Assembly (NCBI GenBank): GCA_900546355.1 | Contig: URCM01000034.1 | Coordinates: 1 to 27,480, forward strand | From: an uncultured Bacteroides sp. | Lineage (GTDB): Bacteria; Bacteroidota; Bacteroidia; Bacteroidales; Bacteroidaceae | DNA length: 27,480 nt | Direction: 5' to 3' | Shown: positions 8,663 to 17,670 of the stretch, one piece after another | Numbering within the stretch: position 1 is the stretch's first letter | Layout of the letters: each line of letters begins with the position of its first letter | Notes under the pieces: generated by a model | The model's database searches: none | The model's input: the letters and a program-made list of their open reading frames with translations, nothing else | Told to the model about the DNA's origin: nothing | Position numbers and translations under genes: made by a program

Positions 8663-10321
8663 TTAGTTCCAGTTTGGATTCTGTTCAATTGAACCGTTTG
8701 ACTGAGTTACTTCATACAACGGAATCGGGAACACAAGGTCACGGTTCAGTTGGAATGTGCTGCCTTTGTCACTGGATTCACCCTGGTTTTCCCATTCCAG
8801 CGGGTCACGGGTAGCTTCGTTCAAGTTCCATTGTACAAAGCTTCCGTTCGGACCAAGGATGCTGGCGATAACCGGCTGGCCACTATCATCTTTCCAACGG
8901 CGGATGTCATACAGACGGTTTTGTTCGAAGGCAAGTTCCAAACGGCGTTCTTGGCGGATGGCATCGCGAAGTTGATGTCCTGTAGCTGTAACAGCTGGCA
9001 ATTTGGCACGGGTACGTACGCGGTTCAATGCTTCTTGTGCATCACCGTCTTGTCCCAATTCGTTGCAGGCTTCGGCATACATCAGCAATACATCGGCAAA
9101 GCGCAGAATACGGTGATTCAGCGGGCTCTTGTCGGTATTGTAGATTTCCGGACGGTCTTCAATCGGCAAGAAATATTTGCGGATAATACGTGCCGATTTA
9201 TGCTGTGCCGGGTCAATGATGTAGCAATTTTCATCCCAACCATAACGTTCGATATATTCATCATAGTTTGCCATTTCTTTGCTATTGGCAATGAACTCAT
9301 CGAATCGGTTTTCACCGGCAATTTCAGTACAACCCGTCTTGATAATTGTCCATTTCAAACGTACTGTATCACCTGCATCAATGAAAGCTTGTTCCAAATT
9401 AGCTGTCGGCAAGCACCAGCTCCAACCGTCACCGGGTCCGTTACGTGCGCCAGTGACTGTGGCAAGCGAACCGCCCAATGCCAGTGTAGGGTGATAGATG
9501 TATTGCACTTCGAAGAGGCTTTCAATACTGTTGTCGTATTCCAAATCCCATACTTGACCGAATTCCGGCAGTAAATCGTACTCACCCGAATTAATGACTG
9601 TTTGCAATACATCGTGCGCTTCTTGCCATTTTTCTTGATACAGGTATACTTTGCCCAATAATCCGAGGGCTGCGCCACGGGTTGCACGTCCCATATCAGT
9701 AGCTGCATATTCGCTACGTTCAGGCAGTACTTCAGCTGCAGCTTGCAGGTCTTCTTCAATGAAAGCGTAGGTGTCTTCTGTGGAAGCACGAGTAATGCCG
9801 CTAACTTCTTCAGGGAGCAGGAAACCGGTAATAAGAGGTACGCCGCCAAAGTTTCTGACTAACTCGAAATAGTAGTAAGCGCGCAAGAAACGGGCTTCCG
9901 CTACTAAGCGGTCACGGGTCTCTGTATCCGCTAATTCCAGTTGTGCAATGCGGTCAATTGCAATATTGCATCGCAGGATACCTTTGTAACGGTATTGCCA
10001 GAAGTTGGCAATCGGACCGTTTTGAGCACCGTTACCTTGGTAGTGTGCCAATGAGATATAGTCGCTTTGACTTTGGGTGGTATTGCCCATCCAAGCATCG
10101 TCACTACACATTTCTGAGAGCAGCCATACGGTGTTGATGTTCCACCAGCCTCCGCAGGTCAGGTCTTGATAGCATCCGGTTATATAGGATTCACAATCCT
10201 CTATGGATGAAAAGTAAGTATCCAAGTTTTGTTGCCCGCGCACTTCTTCGGTCAAGAAGTCTTCACACGAGGTGAAAGTCAGCGCAGCACCCAATGTTAA
10301 TATACTAAGTAAATGTTTCAT
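8663..10321 (-). CDS. SusD/RagB-family outer-membrane glycan-binding lipoprotein
   Basis: This protein of 552 residues has a lipoprotein signal ending TFTSC (Cys19) followed by EDFL, an acidic start typical of surface-exposed Bacteroides lipoproteins. The N-terminal part carries the TPR-like helical features of the family: a TYFSSIEDCESYITGCY segment, the YYFELVRNFGGVPL stretch (about 150-165), and later RILRFADVLLMYAEACNELG and QERRLELAFEQNRLYDIRRW (about 405-470). The C-terminus has the usual VFPIP...QNPNW ending. SusD proteins cap the SusC channel and hold the glycan at the cell surface. The gene starts 12 bases after the SusC-like stop, so the pair is certainly co-transcribed. The ligand cannot be read from the sequence. 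Confidence 0.94.
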   Translation of the reverse strand: MKHLLSILTLGAALTFTSCEDFLTEEVRGQQNLDTYFSSIEDCESYITGCYQDLTCGGWWNINTVWLLSEMCSDDAWMGNTTQSQSDYISLAHYQGNGAQNGPIANFWQYRYKGILRCNIAIDRIAQLELADTETRDRLVAEARFLRAYYYFELVRNFGGVPLITGFLLPEEVSGITRASTEDTYAFIEEDLQAAAEVLPERSEYAATDMGRATRGAALGLLGKVYLYQEKWQEAHDVLQTVINSGEYDLLPEFGQVWDLEYDNSIESLFEVQYIYHPTLALGGSLATVTGARNGPGDGWSWCLPTANLEQAFIDAGDTVRLKWTIIKTGCTEIAGENRFDEFIANSKEMANYDEYIERYGWDENCYIIDPAQHKSARIIRKYFLPIEDRPEIYNTDKSPLNHRILRFADVLLMYAEACNELGQDGDAQEALNRVRTRAKLPAVTATGHQLRDAIRQERRLELAFEQNRLYDIRRWKDDSGQPVIASILGPNGSFVQWNLNEATRDPLEWENQGESSDKGSTFQLNRDLVFPIPLYEVTQSNGSIEQNPNWN

Positions 10322-10333
10322 GTCTGTCAGTTA

Positions 10334-13300
10334 TTAAAATTTAAAGTCAATGCCGAACAAGAATGTACGCGGATTCGGATAAGCGGTGTTATCGATACCG
10401 GTATTGATTACGCTACCAGAACTATCAGTGGTACCGTCTGCCATCGGACGTTCGGGATCCATACCCGAATAACCGGTGATGGTAAACGGATTCTGAGCCG
10501 AGAACGAAATGCGCAGTTGAGAACCGCCTACCCATTTTTCGGGCAAGGTGTAACCGATCTGCAGCAATTTACAACGCATGTACGAACCGTCTTCTACATA
10601 GAAACTGGATACACGGTTGTAGTTCAAGTTCAGGTCACTGTACGACAGGCGCGGAATATCGTTGCTGGTTCCTTCTCCGTGCCATGCTTCTTGCAAAGTG
10701 CCAGCCCATACGTTCTGACCATTAGCTCCCGAATACAAGCCTTTGGTGATATTGAAAATATCGTTGCCGAAGGTGCCGTAGAAGTTAGCGGCAAAATCGA
10801 TGCGTTTGTAGCGCAGACCGATGTTGATACCCATCATCAGATCGGGATACGGATTACCGATAAATGTTTTATCATTATCGTCAAGCACTCCGTCATAGTT
10901 TAAGTCTTTGAAACGAATGTCACCCGGCTGTGCATTCGGCTGAATCAAAGTTCCGTGTTCATCGGTATGTGCGTACACTTCTTCCCAGTTTTGGAATAAG
11001 CCGTCGGCTACATAACCGTAGAAGCGTGAAATCAAACCGCCGTCTTCGTTGCGGATGATAGAGTCGCTGTTGAAGCCACCGGCATAAATCGGACCGTCGC
11101 CTGAGAATTTGATGGCTTTGTTGCGTACGGCAGACAGGTTCACGCCGATGTCATACGAGAAGTCTTTGCCGACTTGGTCGCGCCAACTCAGTCCCAATTC
11201 CCAACCAGAAGCTTTCATGCTACCGATGTTCATCCATACAGTACTGTTCCAGTCTGGATAACCAATGGCGTATACGTTTTGCTTTTGGTATAACATGTCT
11301 TTTGACTTCTTTTGGAAGTATTCGAAGGTAATTCCCAAACGTGATTGTAACAGAGACATATCAATACCTACGTTCCAGTCTTCTACGGTTTCCCATTTCA
11401 GTTGGTTGTTTCCAATACCTGATACAAAGTAACCGTTGGCAATGTTGCCGCCGAACGAATATTGAGTCTGGTCCAATAGGGTCAATGTCGCGTCATTATC
11501 GATGTTCTGGTTACCTACGCGTCCCCAACCTCCACGGAGTTTCAGGTCGCTGAAGATTTCCTGATCTTGCATAAACTCTTCAGCCGTGATGCGCCACGAT
11601 GCAGATACTGCCGGGAAGAGAGCGTATTTATTGCCTGAGGGGAACCGTGAAGAACCATCGGCACGGAGGGATGCAGAGATGTAGTAACGGTTGTCGTAGT
11701 TATACATCACACGTCCCAAGAAAGAGACCAGTGTATTGTAGCTGGTTTCGCCAAAACCTTCGGCGGTATCCGGATCACCGGCATTCACTTCCTGCATGAT
11801 GTCCATGTTGTTGGGAACGTTGTCACGTGTAGCTTGTACATTGTACCATGCATAGCGTTCTGCGGTGAAACCTGCCATTACGTTGAGGTTATGCTTTTCG
11901 GCAAAGGTATCGATGTATGTCGCCGTATTGGTCCAGTTCCAGTCCAGCCATTCTTGCGACTGACGGGAAATGTCACTCAGTGTCTGTTGTTCCAAAGCAT
12001 CCATATAGAACTGCGGCACGAAGTGGTCGGTGCGGCGGTAGTGTGCGTTGGCACCGAACTGGGTGCGCAAGGTCAGCTTTTCAATCGGGTTAATCTGCAA
12101 ATAGGTGTTGATAATGGCACCCATTTCACGTGAATGGTCATTCGCACGTGCCAAAGAACCGGCAGGGTTCCATGTCTGGTTGTTGTACGAACGCTGGTAG
12201 TTGTTGTACACGTTGTCTTCCCATTGGTCTTCGGGACGGAATACCGGAGTAGTCGGGTCCATTGACATGGCAGAAGAGAACTGGTTCGGCGTATCATCCC
12301 ATGATTCCATACGCGGAGCAATGTCGAATCCGAATTTCACATATTTATTAAAGGTGTATTCGGTATTCAGGCGGGCATTCAGCTTGTCCCAATAACCTAC
12401 GTCAAACTGAGAATTGCTGCGGTAGTAACCCAAGCTGAAATTGTACACCAATTTGTCGGTACCGCCCGATACGCTCAATGCATAGTTTTGAGTCAGGGCA
12501 GCCTTGTTGACTACGGTATCCCACCAGTCTGTTCCGCCCGGATTGGTCGTTGCACCCGTGTCGTTCCAGTTCGAAACCAGTCCATCGTTGGTATAACGGG
12601 TGTTATACACGTCTTTGTATTCGGAAGGACCGGCTACGTTGGGTTTCGAAATGGTCTGGAAACCTACCGAAGCGGTAAAGTTCACGCGGGTTTGTCCGGC
12701 TTTGCCTTTCTTGGTGGTAATCAGGATTACACCGTTTGATGCACGTGTACCGTAGATAGCGGCTGCGGAAGCATCCTTCAATACCTGCATCGATTCGATG
12801 TCGTTGCTGTTCAGGAAGTTGATGTTGCCGCTAATCGGCATACCGTCTACTACGTAGAGCGGGTCGGAACCGTTGACGGTGGTGACACCACGAATCAATA
12901 CTTTCGGCGTTGCACCCGGACTACCGGCACTGGTTACTTGCACACCGTTTACCTTACCTTGCAATGCGTCCATGGCATTGCCCGTAACGGTCTGGGTGAT
13001 GTCTTCGCTCTTTACGGTAGCAATAGAACTGGTCAAGTCGCTCTTCTTTACGGCACCGTAACCGATGACTACGACTTCGTCCAGCAGCTCGGTAGATTCT
13101 TTCATCACCAAATTGATGGTGCTGCGTCCGTTGACCGGTATTTCCTGTGTTTCGTAACCGATAGAGGAGAATACCAATACGGCATCCGATGCTACATTAT
13201 CTAATGTATAGTCACCGTCCAATCCTGTAATGGTACCTGTGGTTGTACCTTTAATCTGTACCGTGGCTCCGATAAGCCCCAAATTGTCGCTTGCCGAGGT

Positions 13301-13384
13301 CACAATACCTTTCACCGTAATCTGTTGTGCGAAACCGCATACGGATAGCAACAACAGACATGCTATTAATATCTGTTTTCTCAT
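10334..13384 (-). CDS. SusC/RagA-family TonB-dependent outer-membrane transporter
   Basis: This protein has 1016 residues. A signal peptide (about 1-19, ending CGFAQ) precedes a CarboxypepD_reg-like domain (about 22-100, GIVTSASDNLGLIGATVQIKG). The DEVVVIGYG segment and plug domain follow (about 105-220, with ALQGKVNGVQV, LIRGVTTVNGSDPLYVVDG and IYGTRASNGVILITTKKG), then the beta barrel to a C-terminal FLFGIDFKF ending in Phe, as outer-membrane barrels do. There is no N-terminal STN domain, so it is unlikely to signal through an anti-sigma factor. That agrees with regulation by the HTCS instead. It imports oligosaccharides across the outer membrane using TonB energy, with the SusD-like lipoprotein as lid. 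It lies 21 bases after the glycan-binding protein gene. Confidence 0.95.
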   Translation of the reverse strand: MRKQILIACLLLLSVCGFAQQITVKGIVTSASDNLGLIGATVQIKGTTTGTITGLDGDYTLDNVASDAVLVFSSIGYETQEIPVNGRSTINLVMKESTELLDEVVVIGYGAVKKSDLTSSIATVKSEDITQTVTGNAMDALQGKVNGVQVTSAGSPGATPKVLIRGVTTVNGSDPLYVVDGMPISGNINFLNSNDIESMQVLKDASAAAIYGTRASNGVILITTKKGKAGQTRVNFTASVGFQTISKPNVAGPSEYKDVYNTRYTNDGLVSNWNDTGATTNPGGTDWWDTVVNKAALTQNYALSVSGGTDKLVYNFSLGYYRSNSQFDVGYWDKLNARLNTEYTFNKYVKFGFDIAPRMESWDDTPNQFSSAMSMDPTTPVFRPEDQWEDNVYNNYQRSYNNQTWNPAGSLARANDHSREMGAIINTYLQINPIEKLTLRTQFGANAHYRRTDHFVPQFYMDALEQQTLSDISRQSQEWLDWNWTNTATYIDTFAEKHNLNVMAGFTAERYAWYNVQATRDNVPNNMDIMQEVNAGDPDTAEGFGETSYNTLVSFLGRVMYNYDNRYYISASLRADGSSRFPSGNKYALFPAVSASWRITAEEFMQDQEIFSDLKLRGGWGRVGNQNIDNDATLTLLDQTQYSFGGNIANGYFVSGIGNNQLKWETVEDWNVGIDMSLLQSRLGITFEYFQKKSKDMLYQKQNVYAIGYPDWNSTVWMNIGSMKASGWELGLSWRDQVGKDFSYDIGVNLSAVRNKAIKFSGDGPIYAGGFNSDSIIRNEDGGLISRFYGYVADGLFQNWEEVYAHTDEHGTLIQPNAQPGDIRFKDLNYDGVLDDNDKTFIGNPYPDLMMGINIGLRYKRIDFAANFYGTFGNDIFNITKGLYSGANGQNVWAGTLQEAWHGEGTSNDIPRLSYSDLNLNYNRVSSFYVEDGSYMRCKLLQIGYTLPEKWVGGSQLRISFSAQNPFTITGYSGMDPERPMADGTTDSSGSVINTGIDNTAYPNPRTFLFGIDFKF

Positions 13385-13405
13385 ATTAGATAATTATTTG
13401 GTTAA

Positions 13406-14908
13406 TTACTCTCTTACTAATTTTGCTCTACCCAGATGCGAGTCGAAGTAGAAGCGATAAGTTCCTCCTGTAGTTACGGTCGGTTCTGACCATACATCCT
13501 GTCCAGTAGTAGGACCGGTATAATCAGGGTTCTTGGATGCACTTTGGGTATAATAAGCAAATACATCAAGGTCTGTATTACTAATACTACACCATCTTAC
13601 GGCATTCCACCATTCGCTTTGGTGATAGTTATGTATAATAAAGTGCATTTGCTCGCCCGTAGCTAATTCCATAGGTTCGCTATAGAATAGGTGTGGATTG
13701 GTTTCGTCTTGAGTAAACGATACTACATTGGTCGGATTGTCTGAAGTCAGACCGAATGTGAACGGAATGAAGGTTGTGCCGTCACCCCACAAATCGAAAC
13801 ATTCTTCGCCATACGTCATATCCGTACCCCACGGGTCTTGCGCTTCTTCTACCGAATAAGTTCCTGCAATTTCGTAGGTCAAATCCCAAATGTTTATATT
13901 AATAATGTAGTAAACATTTGCTTGGTCTAATACCAAAGGTTGTACCAAGTTCGGGTCGTTTGTCAATACGGTATTGTCTTCTGAATTGATACCGTAACGT
14001 ACTGCAAAGCTGCCCGGAGTAGGTATGAAGTAAATTTCTGTACCGGCTTCTGCATTGTAGTAAATAGCTTGGTATTCGTATTCGCCTGTGTGGTCAATAC
14101 ACATCGGAACACCGAATACGTCACTGTTCAGTTCGGCTTCGGTGGCAACATCGGCTAAATACATCTTTTCGTAATCCATTACATCGGTTACACGGATTGT
14201 AGCAGTGCGTGTTACGATTTTACCGATAGTATCAGCCAGAGCTACCGTGTAGGCGTAATCCTGAATTTCAGCAGGGAATGGTACGCTTTCTGTATATTCT
14301 CCTGTTGTTCTCATTCCTAAGTCAATGCGTTTGGGGAAACCTTCTATGCCTTCGATGTTGAGTTCCAAATAATCCAAGCCACGGTCATCGCTCAATGAGA
14401 AGTTAAGATCCAAAGTAGGTGTTTCTCCTTCACGTAAGATAACCGGAACGATACTTCCTTCATCAGGTGCTCCAGATACGAATACAGGATCTTCGAAGTC
14501 TCCGTCAAGTGTAACTTTGACATTTTGTGTAACCGTTCGTCCGCCTACGTCAGTAATTGTTACGGTTACTATATAGCCATCGCCTATCTCATCGGCAGGC
14601 ATCGCAAAGTTATAACTCAAGTCGTACTCCGTTTGAGGTTCTCCATAGATTTCAATTAAATCAATGGTTTTGTTCAAGTATAAGTCTGCACATTGCAGCT
14701 GAATGGTTGAGATTCCATCCGCATCGGTCAGTGTGCCTTCAATGGTAAAGGTACGCCCCGCTGCTGTTTGGATGTGCAAGGTGTTCATTTCGGCAACTGG
14801 TGTTTGCCCGTCTACATCGGGATAAGTGTCATCGTCACTACATCCCGTCACACATAGGCTCATTGGTAGGAGTGCCCATAGTGCCAGATTTAAGAAATGT
14901 TTCTTCAT
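13406..14908 (-). CDS. Surface glycan-binding lipoprotein (SusE/F-position, Ig-like domains)
   Basis: This 500-residue protein has a lipoprotein signal with Cys23 (LCVTGCSDDD). The run of aspartates after the cysteine fits the Bacteroides surface-export signal. Two beta-sandwich, Ig-like repeats are suggested at about 35-135 and 140-245: each reads as a strand-rich segment ending in TVTITDVGGRTVTQNV or TATIRVTDV. The C-terminal half (about 250-500) is rich in Trp and Tyr, as expected for carbohydrate-binding surfaces, and ends in TYRFYFDSHLGRAKLV, similar to SusE/F-type domains. I do not recognise a characterised orthologue. As first gene of the operon, before SusC, it is probably the surface glycan-binding protein (SGBP) that feeds glycan to the GH30 and SusC/D. 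It is preceded by the promoter at 14938-14968. Confidence 0.75.
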   Translation of the reverse strand: MKKHFLNLALWALLPMSLCVTGCSDDDTYPDVDGQTPVAEMNTLHIQTAAGRTFTIEGTLTDADGISTIQLQCADLYLNKTIDLIEIYGEPQTEYDLSYNFAMPADEIGDGYIVTVTITDVGGRTVTQNVKVTLDGDFEDPVFVSGAPDEGSIVPVILREGETPTLDLNFSLSDDRGLDYLELNIEGIEGFPKRIDLGMRTTGEYTESVPFPAEIQDYAYTVALADTIGKIVTRTATIRVTDVMDYEKMYLADVATEAELNSDVFGVPMCIDHTGEYEYQAIYYNAEAGTEIYFIPTPGSFAVRYGINSEDNTVLTNDPNLVQPLVLDQANVYYIININIWDLTYEIAGTYSVEEAQDPWGTDMTYGEECFDLWGDGTTFIPFTFGLTSDNPTNVVSFTQDETNPHLFYSEPMELATGEQMHFIIHNYHQSEWWNAVRWCSISNTDLDVFAYYTQSASKNPDYTGPTTGQDVWSEPTVTTGGTYRFYFDSHLGRAKLVRE

Positions 14909-14937
14909 GCGATTTATTTTAAAGTTAATTACGATTG

Positions 14938-14968
14938 CAAATATAGGTAAATCATAAGTTAAAACAAA
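14938..14968 (-). promoter_or_regulatory. Bacteroides-type promoter of the PUL operon
   Basis: On the minus strand this reads TTTG (14968-14965), 19 bases, then TATATTTG (14945-14938). That is an exact match to the Bacteroides major sigma factor consensus TTTG-N19/21-TAnnTTTG. Transcription should begin around 14930, about 20-25 bases before the ATG at 14908. No strong Shine-Dalgarno is visible, which is usual in this group. Confidence 0.75.
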
Positions 14969-15208
14969 TCTTTAATCGTGCAAATCACATGCATAAATCT
15001 TTCAAGAATGCCGTTTGAATGCATTCTGTGCCTGTTTGACCGGATTAACATACTTTTTCCCGATACTTCCTAAGATAGGGGTGTTTTCCTGTAATTATGT
15101 TAATGTGATTAATATTTTCCATTGGAAATTTTATCATATCAAAAGTTTGTTGTTTATTTGCAAAAGTTTCCATAAGAAAATAATAACAAGATAAAATAAA
15201 GCAGCATT
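14969..15208. other. Divergent intergenic region upstream of the PUL promoter
   Basis: The gap between the PUL operon and the plus-strand sulfur gene is 300 bases and AT-rich, with no gene. Besides the PUL promoter it holds AAATCTTT twice (14966-14973 and 14995-15002) and AAATC cores at 14949, 14966, 14982 and 14995. It also holds the 10-base palindrome GAATGCATTC (15017-15026). These are candidate binding sites for the HTCS. For the plus-strand gene, TTTATTTG (15153-15160) is near the -7 consensus, but no convincing -33 element accompanies it. Confidence 0.35.
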
Positions 15209-17668
15209 ATGAAAATACTGATTGTAGGAGGAGTAGCGGGAGGAGCCACAGCAGCTGCCCGTATCCGTAGAAATACCGAAGAAGCCGAAATCATCCTGTT
15301 CGAGAAGGGAGCGTATATCTCGTATGCCAATTGTGGACTACCTTATTATATAGGTGGGGTTATCGAGGAACGCGAACGGCTTTTCGTACAGACGCCCGAA
15401 GCGTTCGGGAAACGGTTCAACATTGATGTGCGCACACATTCGGAAGTGACCGCCATCGACCGGAGCATGAAGAAAGTGACCGTGCGTACCGCCGAGGGGA
15501 AGATTTATACGGAAAGCTATGACAAATTGTTGCTTTCTCCGGGCGCGTCGCCTGTACGTCCGCCTTTGAAAGGAATTGACTCGAAAGGCATCTTCACGCT
15601 GCGTAACGTAAACGACACCGATCGCATCAAGCAGTACCTGAACGAAAAACAAGTGAGACGTGCCGTAATTGTAGGCGGAGGGTTCATCGGGCTGGAAATG
15701 GCTGAGAACTTGGTTCATGCCGGCGTGGAAGTGTCGGTAGTGGAGATGGCAGACCAGGTGATGGGACCCATCGACTATTCGATGGCTTCGCTGGTGCACG
15801 AACATCTGACACAGAAAGGCGTAAAACTCTATCTGAGCCAGGCGGTAGAGGCGTTCGAGCAAACGGATGCGGGATTGGATGTGGCTTTCAAGTCGGACAC
15901 CCGTTTGCAAGTGGATATGGTGATTCTGTCTATCGGTGTGCGTGCCGAAACCCGCCTGGCTTCGGAAGCCGGACTGAAGCTGGGAGAAATGAAAGGGATT
16001 TATGTCGACGAGTATTTGCAGACTTCCGATAAGGACATTTACGCGGTGGGCGACGCGATAGAGTTTCCGCACCCCGTCACGGGCAAGCCATGGCTGAACT
16101 TCCTGGCCGGTCCGGCAAACCGCCAGGCACGCATCGTGGCGGACAACTTGGTATTCGGCAATCAAGTAAAATATGAAGGTTCCATCGGTACGTCCATAGC
16201 CAAGGTGTTCGACCTCACGGTAGCTTCTACCGGACTTCCTGCCAAACGGTTGAAGCAAATGGGTATTGACTATCTTTCTTCTACTACCCATTCGGCTTCC
16301 CATGCCGGTTATTATCCGGGCGCTTTGCAGATGGCTATCAAGATAACCTACTCTCCGAAGGACGGGAAATTGTATGGAGCGCAGGTGGTAGGTTGCGACG
16401 GAGTGGATAAGCGGATTGACGAGTTTGCCCTGGTTATCAAGCAAGGAGGAACGGTGTACGACCTGACCCGGCTGGAACATGCGTATGCGCCTCCGTTCTC
16501 TTCGGCAAAAGACCCGGTGGCAATAGCCGGTTACGTAGCCGGAAATATCCTGAGCGGAAAGATGACACCGCTGTATTGGCGTGAATTGAGGGATGCCGAC
16601 CTGAGCCGGGTGACTTTGGTAGACGTGCGCACCCAAGATGAATTTGAATTGGGAGCCATCCCGGGTGCCGTCAATTTGCCATTGGATGAATTGCGGGAAC
16701 ATTTGGATGAGATTCCACAAGACAAGCCCGTGTGGGTATATTGCGGAGTCGGGTTGCGTGGCTATCTGGCAAGCAACATCCTGAAAGGAAACGGATTCAA
16801 GGACGTGCGTAACCTGATAGGAGGACTTAAGACTTACCAATCGGCTGTAACGCCGGTATGCCTTCCGATGGAAACGTGTCCGCCTCAAACGGAAAAAGAG
16901 GCGGCGTGTGTTTGTCCTGCGGAAGACAAGCCTGTGGCAGAAGTCATAAAGGTAAATGCGTGCGGTGTGCAATGTCCCGGCCCGATACTGAAACTGAAGA
17001 AAGGTATGGGGTCCTTACAACCCGGACAATGCCTGGAAGTAAGTGCGACCGATGTGGGATTCCCTCGTGACGCCGAATCGTGGTGCCGCACAACGGGCAA
17101 CCGTTTCCTCTCGAAAACGGAAGAAAACGGCGTGTATCGGGTGCGGATAGAGAAAGCCAAAAGCGTTACGGAAGCGGTGCCCAATGTGGTCAGGGGCGGG
17201 AAAGGCAAAACTTTTATCCTCTTCAGTGATGATCTTGACAAAACTTTAGCTACTTTTGTGCTCGCCAATGGCGCGGCGGCTACGGGCGAGAAGGTGACTA
17301 TCTTCTTTACGTTCTGGGGATTGAATGCCATCAAGAAAGAGCAGAAGCCTCAGGTAAAGAAAGATTTCTTTGGCAAGATGTTCGGCATGATGTTGCCTTC
17401 AGACTCACGCAAGCTGAAACTCTCGAAAATGAATATGGGCGGAATCGGTTCGAAGATGATGCGCCATATCATGAAGCAAAAAGGGGTGGATTCGCTTGAA
17501 TCGCTTCGCCAGCAAGCCATTGACAACGGTGTGGAATTTATCGCTTGCCAGATGTCGATGGACGTGATGGGTGTGAAGCGTGAAGAACTGCTTGATTGTG
17601 TAAGCATCGGCGGAGTGGCTACCTACATGGAGCGTGCCGGTGAGGCAAACATGAACCTGTTTATTTGA
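15209..17668 (+). CDS. CoA-disulfide reductase-like flavoprotein fused to rhodanese, TusA and DsrE-like domains
   Basis: This 819-residue protein contains four sulfur-handling modules. First is a FAD/NAD(P)H pyridine-nucleotide disulfide oxidoreductase (about 1-450): FAD motif GGVAGGATAAARIRR at the start, active Cys42 in YANCGLPYY, NAD-binding GGGFIGLEMAENL, and YAVGDAIE. A rhodanese domain follows (about 455-545) with DVRTQDEFELGAIPGA and active Cys512 in VYCGVGLRGYLA. Next is a TusA domain (about 580-655) with Cys589 in the CPGP motif. Last is a DsrE/DsrF-like domain (about 665-819) with Cys780 in IACQMSMDVMG. Every expected catalytic cysteine is present. CoADR-like enzymes reduce CoA disulfide or persulfide, and rhodanese, TusA and DsrE pass sulfane sulfur as protein persulfides. 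A chain relaying sulfur between these cysteines is inferred. It is cytosolic and followed after two bases by the MarR gene. Confidence 0.9.
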   Translation: MKILIVGGVAGGATAAARIRRNTEEAEIILFEKGAYISYANCGLPYYIGGVIEERERLFVQTPEAFGKRFNIDVRTHSEVTAIDRSMKKVTVRTAEGKIYTESYDKLLLSPGASPVRPPLKGIDSKGIFTLRNVNDTDRIKQYLNEKQVRRAVIVGGGFIGLEMAENLVHAGVEVSVVEMADQVMGPIDYSMASLVHEHLTQKGVKLYLSQAVEAFEQTDAGLDVAFKSDTRLQVDMVILSIGVRAETRLASEAGLKLGEMKGIYVDEYLQTSDKDIYAVGDAIEFPHPVTGKPWLNFLAGPANRQARIVADNLVFGNQVKYEGSIGTSIAKVFDLTVASTGLPAKRLKQMGIDYLSSTTHSASHAGYYPGALQMAIKITYSPKDGKLYGAQVVGCDGVDKRIDEFALVIKQGGTVYDLTRLEHAYAPPFSSAKDPVAIAGYVAGNILSGKMTPLYWRELRDADLSRVTLVDVRTQDEFELGAIPGAVNLPLDELREHLDEIPQDKPVWVYCGVGLRGYLASNILKGNGFKDVRNLIGGLKTYQSAVTPVCLPMETCPPQTEKEAACVCPAEDKPVAEVIKVNACGVQCPGPILKLKKGMGSLQPGQCLEVSATDVGFPRDAESWCRTTGNRFLSKTEENGVYRVRIEKAKSVTEAVPNVVRGGKGKTFILFSDDLDKTLATFVLANGAAATGEKVTIFFTFWGLNAIKKEQKPQVKKDFFGKMFGMMLPSDSRKLKLSKMNMGGIGSKMMRHIMKQKGVDSLESLRQQAIDNGVEFIACQMSMDVMGVKREELLDCVSIGGVATYMERAGEANMNLFI

Positions 17669-17670
17669 TT

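Noticed and set aside
8750..9574. Plus-strand open frame of 274 codons opposite the susD-like gene
   Set aside because: It is antisense to a clear SusD protein and shows no recognisable domain.
15153..15160. Promoter for the sulfur fusion gene
   Set aside because: TTTATTTG differs from the -7 consensus at its second position and no TTTG lies at the right distance upstream.
15338..16972. Long minus-strand open frame of 544 codons opposite the sulfur fusion gene
   Set aside because: It is antisense to a gene with four recognisable domains, has low-complexity His/Arg/Gln-rich content and no family features. It is a composition shadow.
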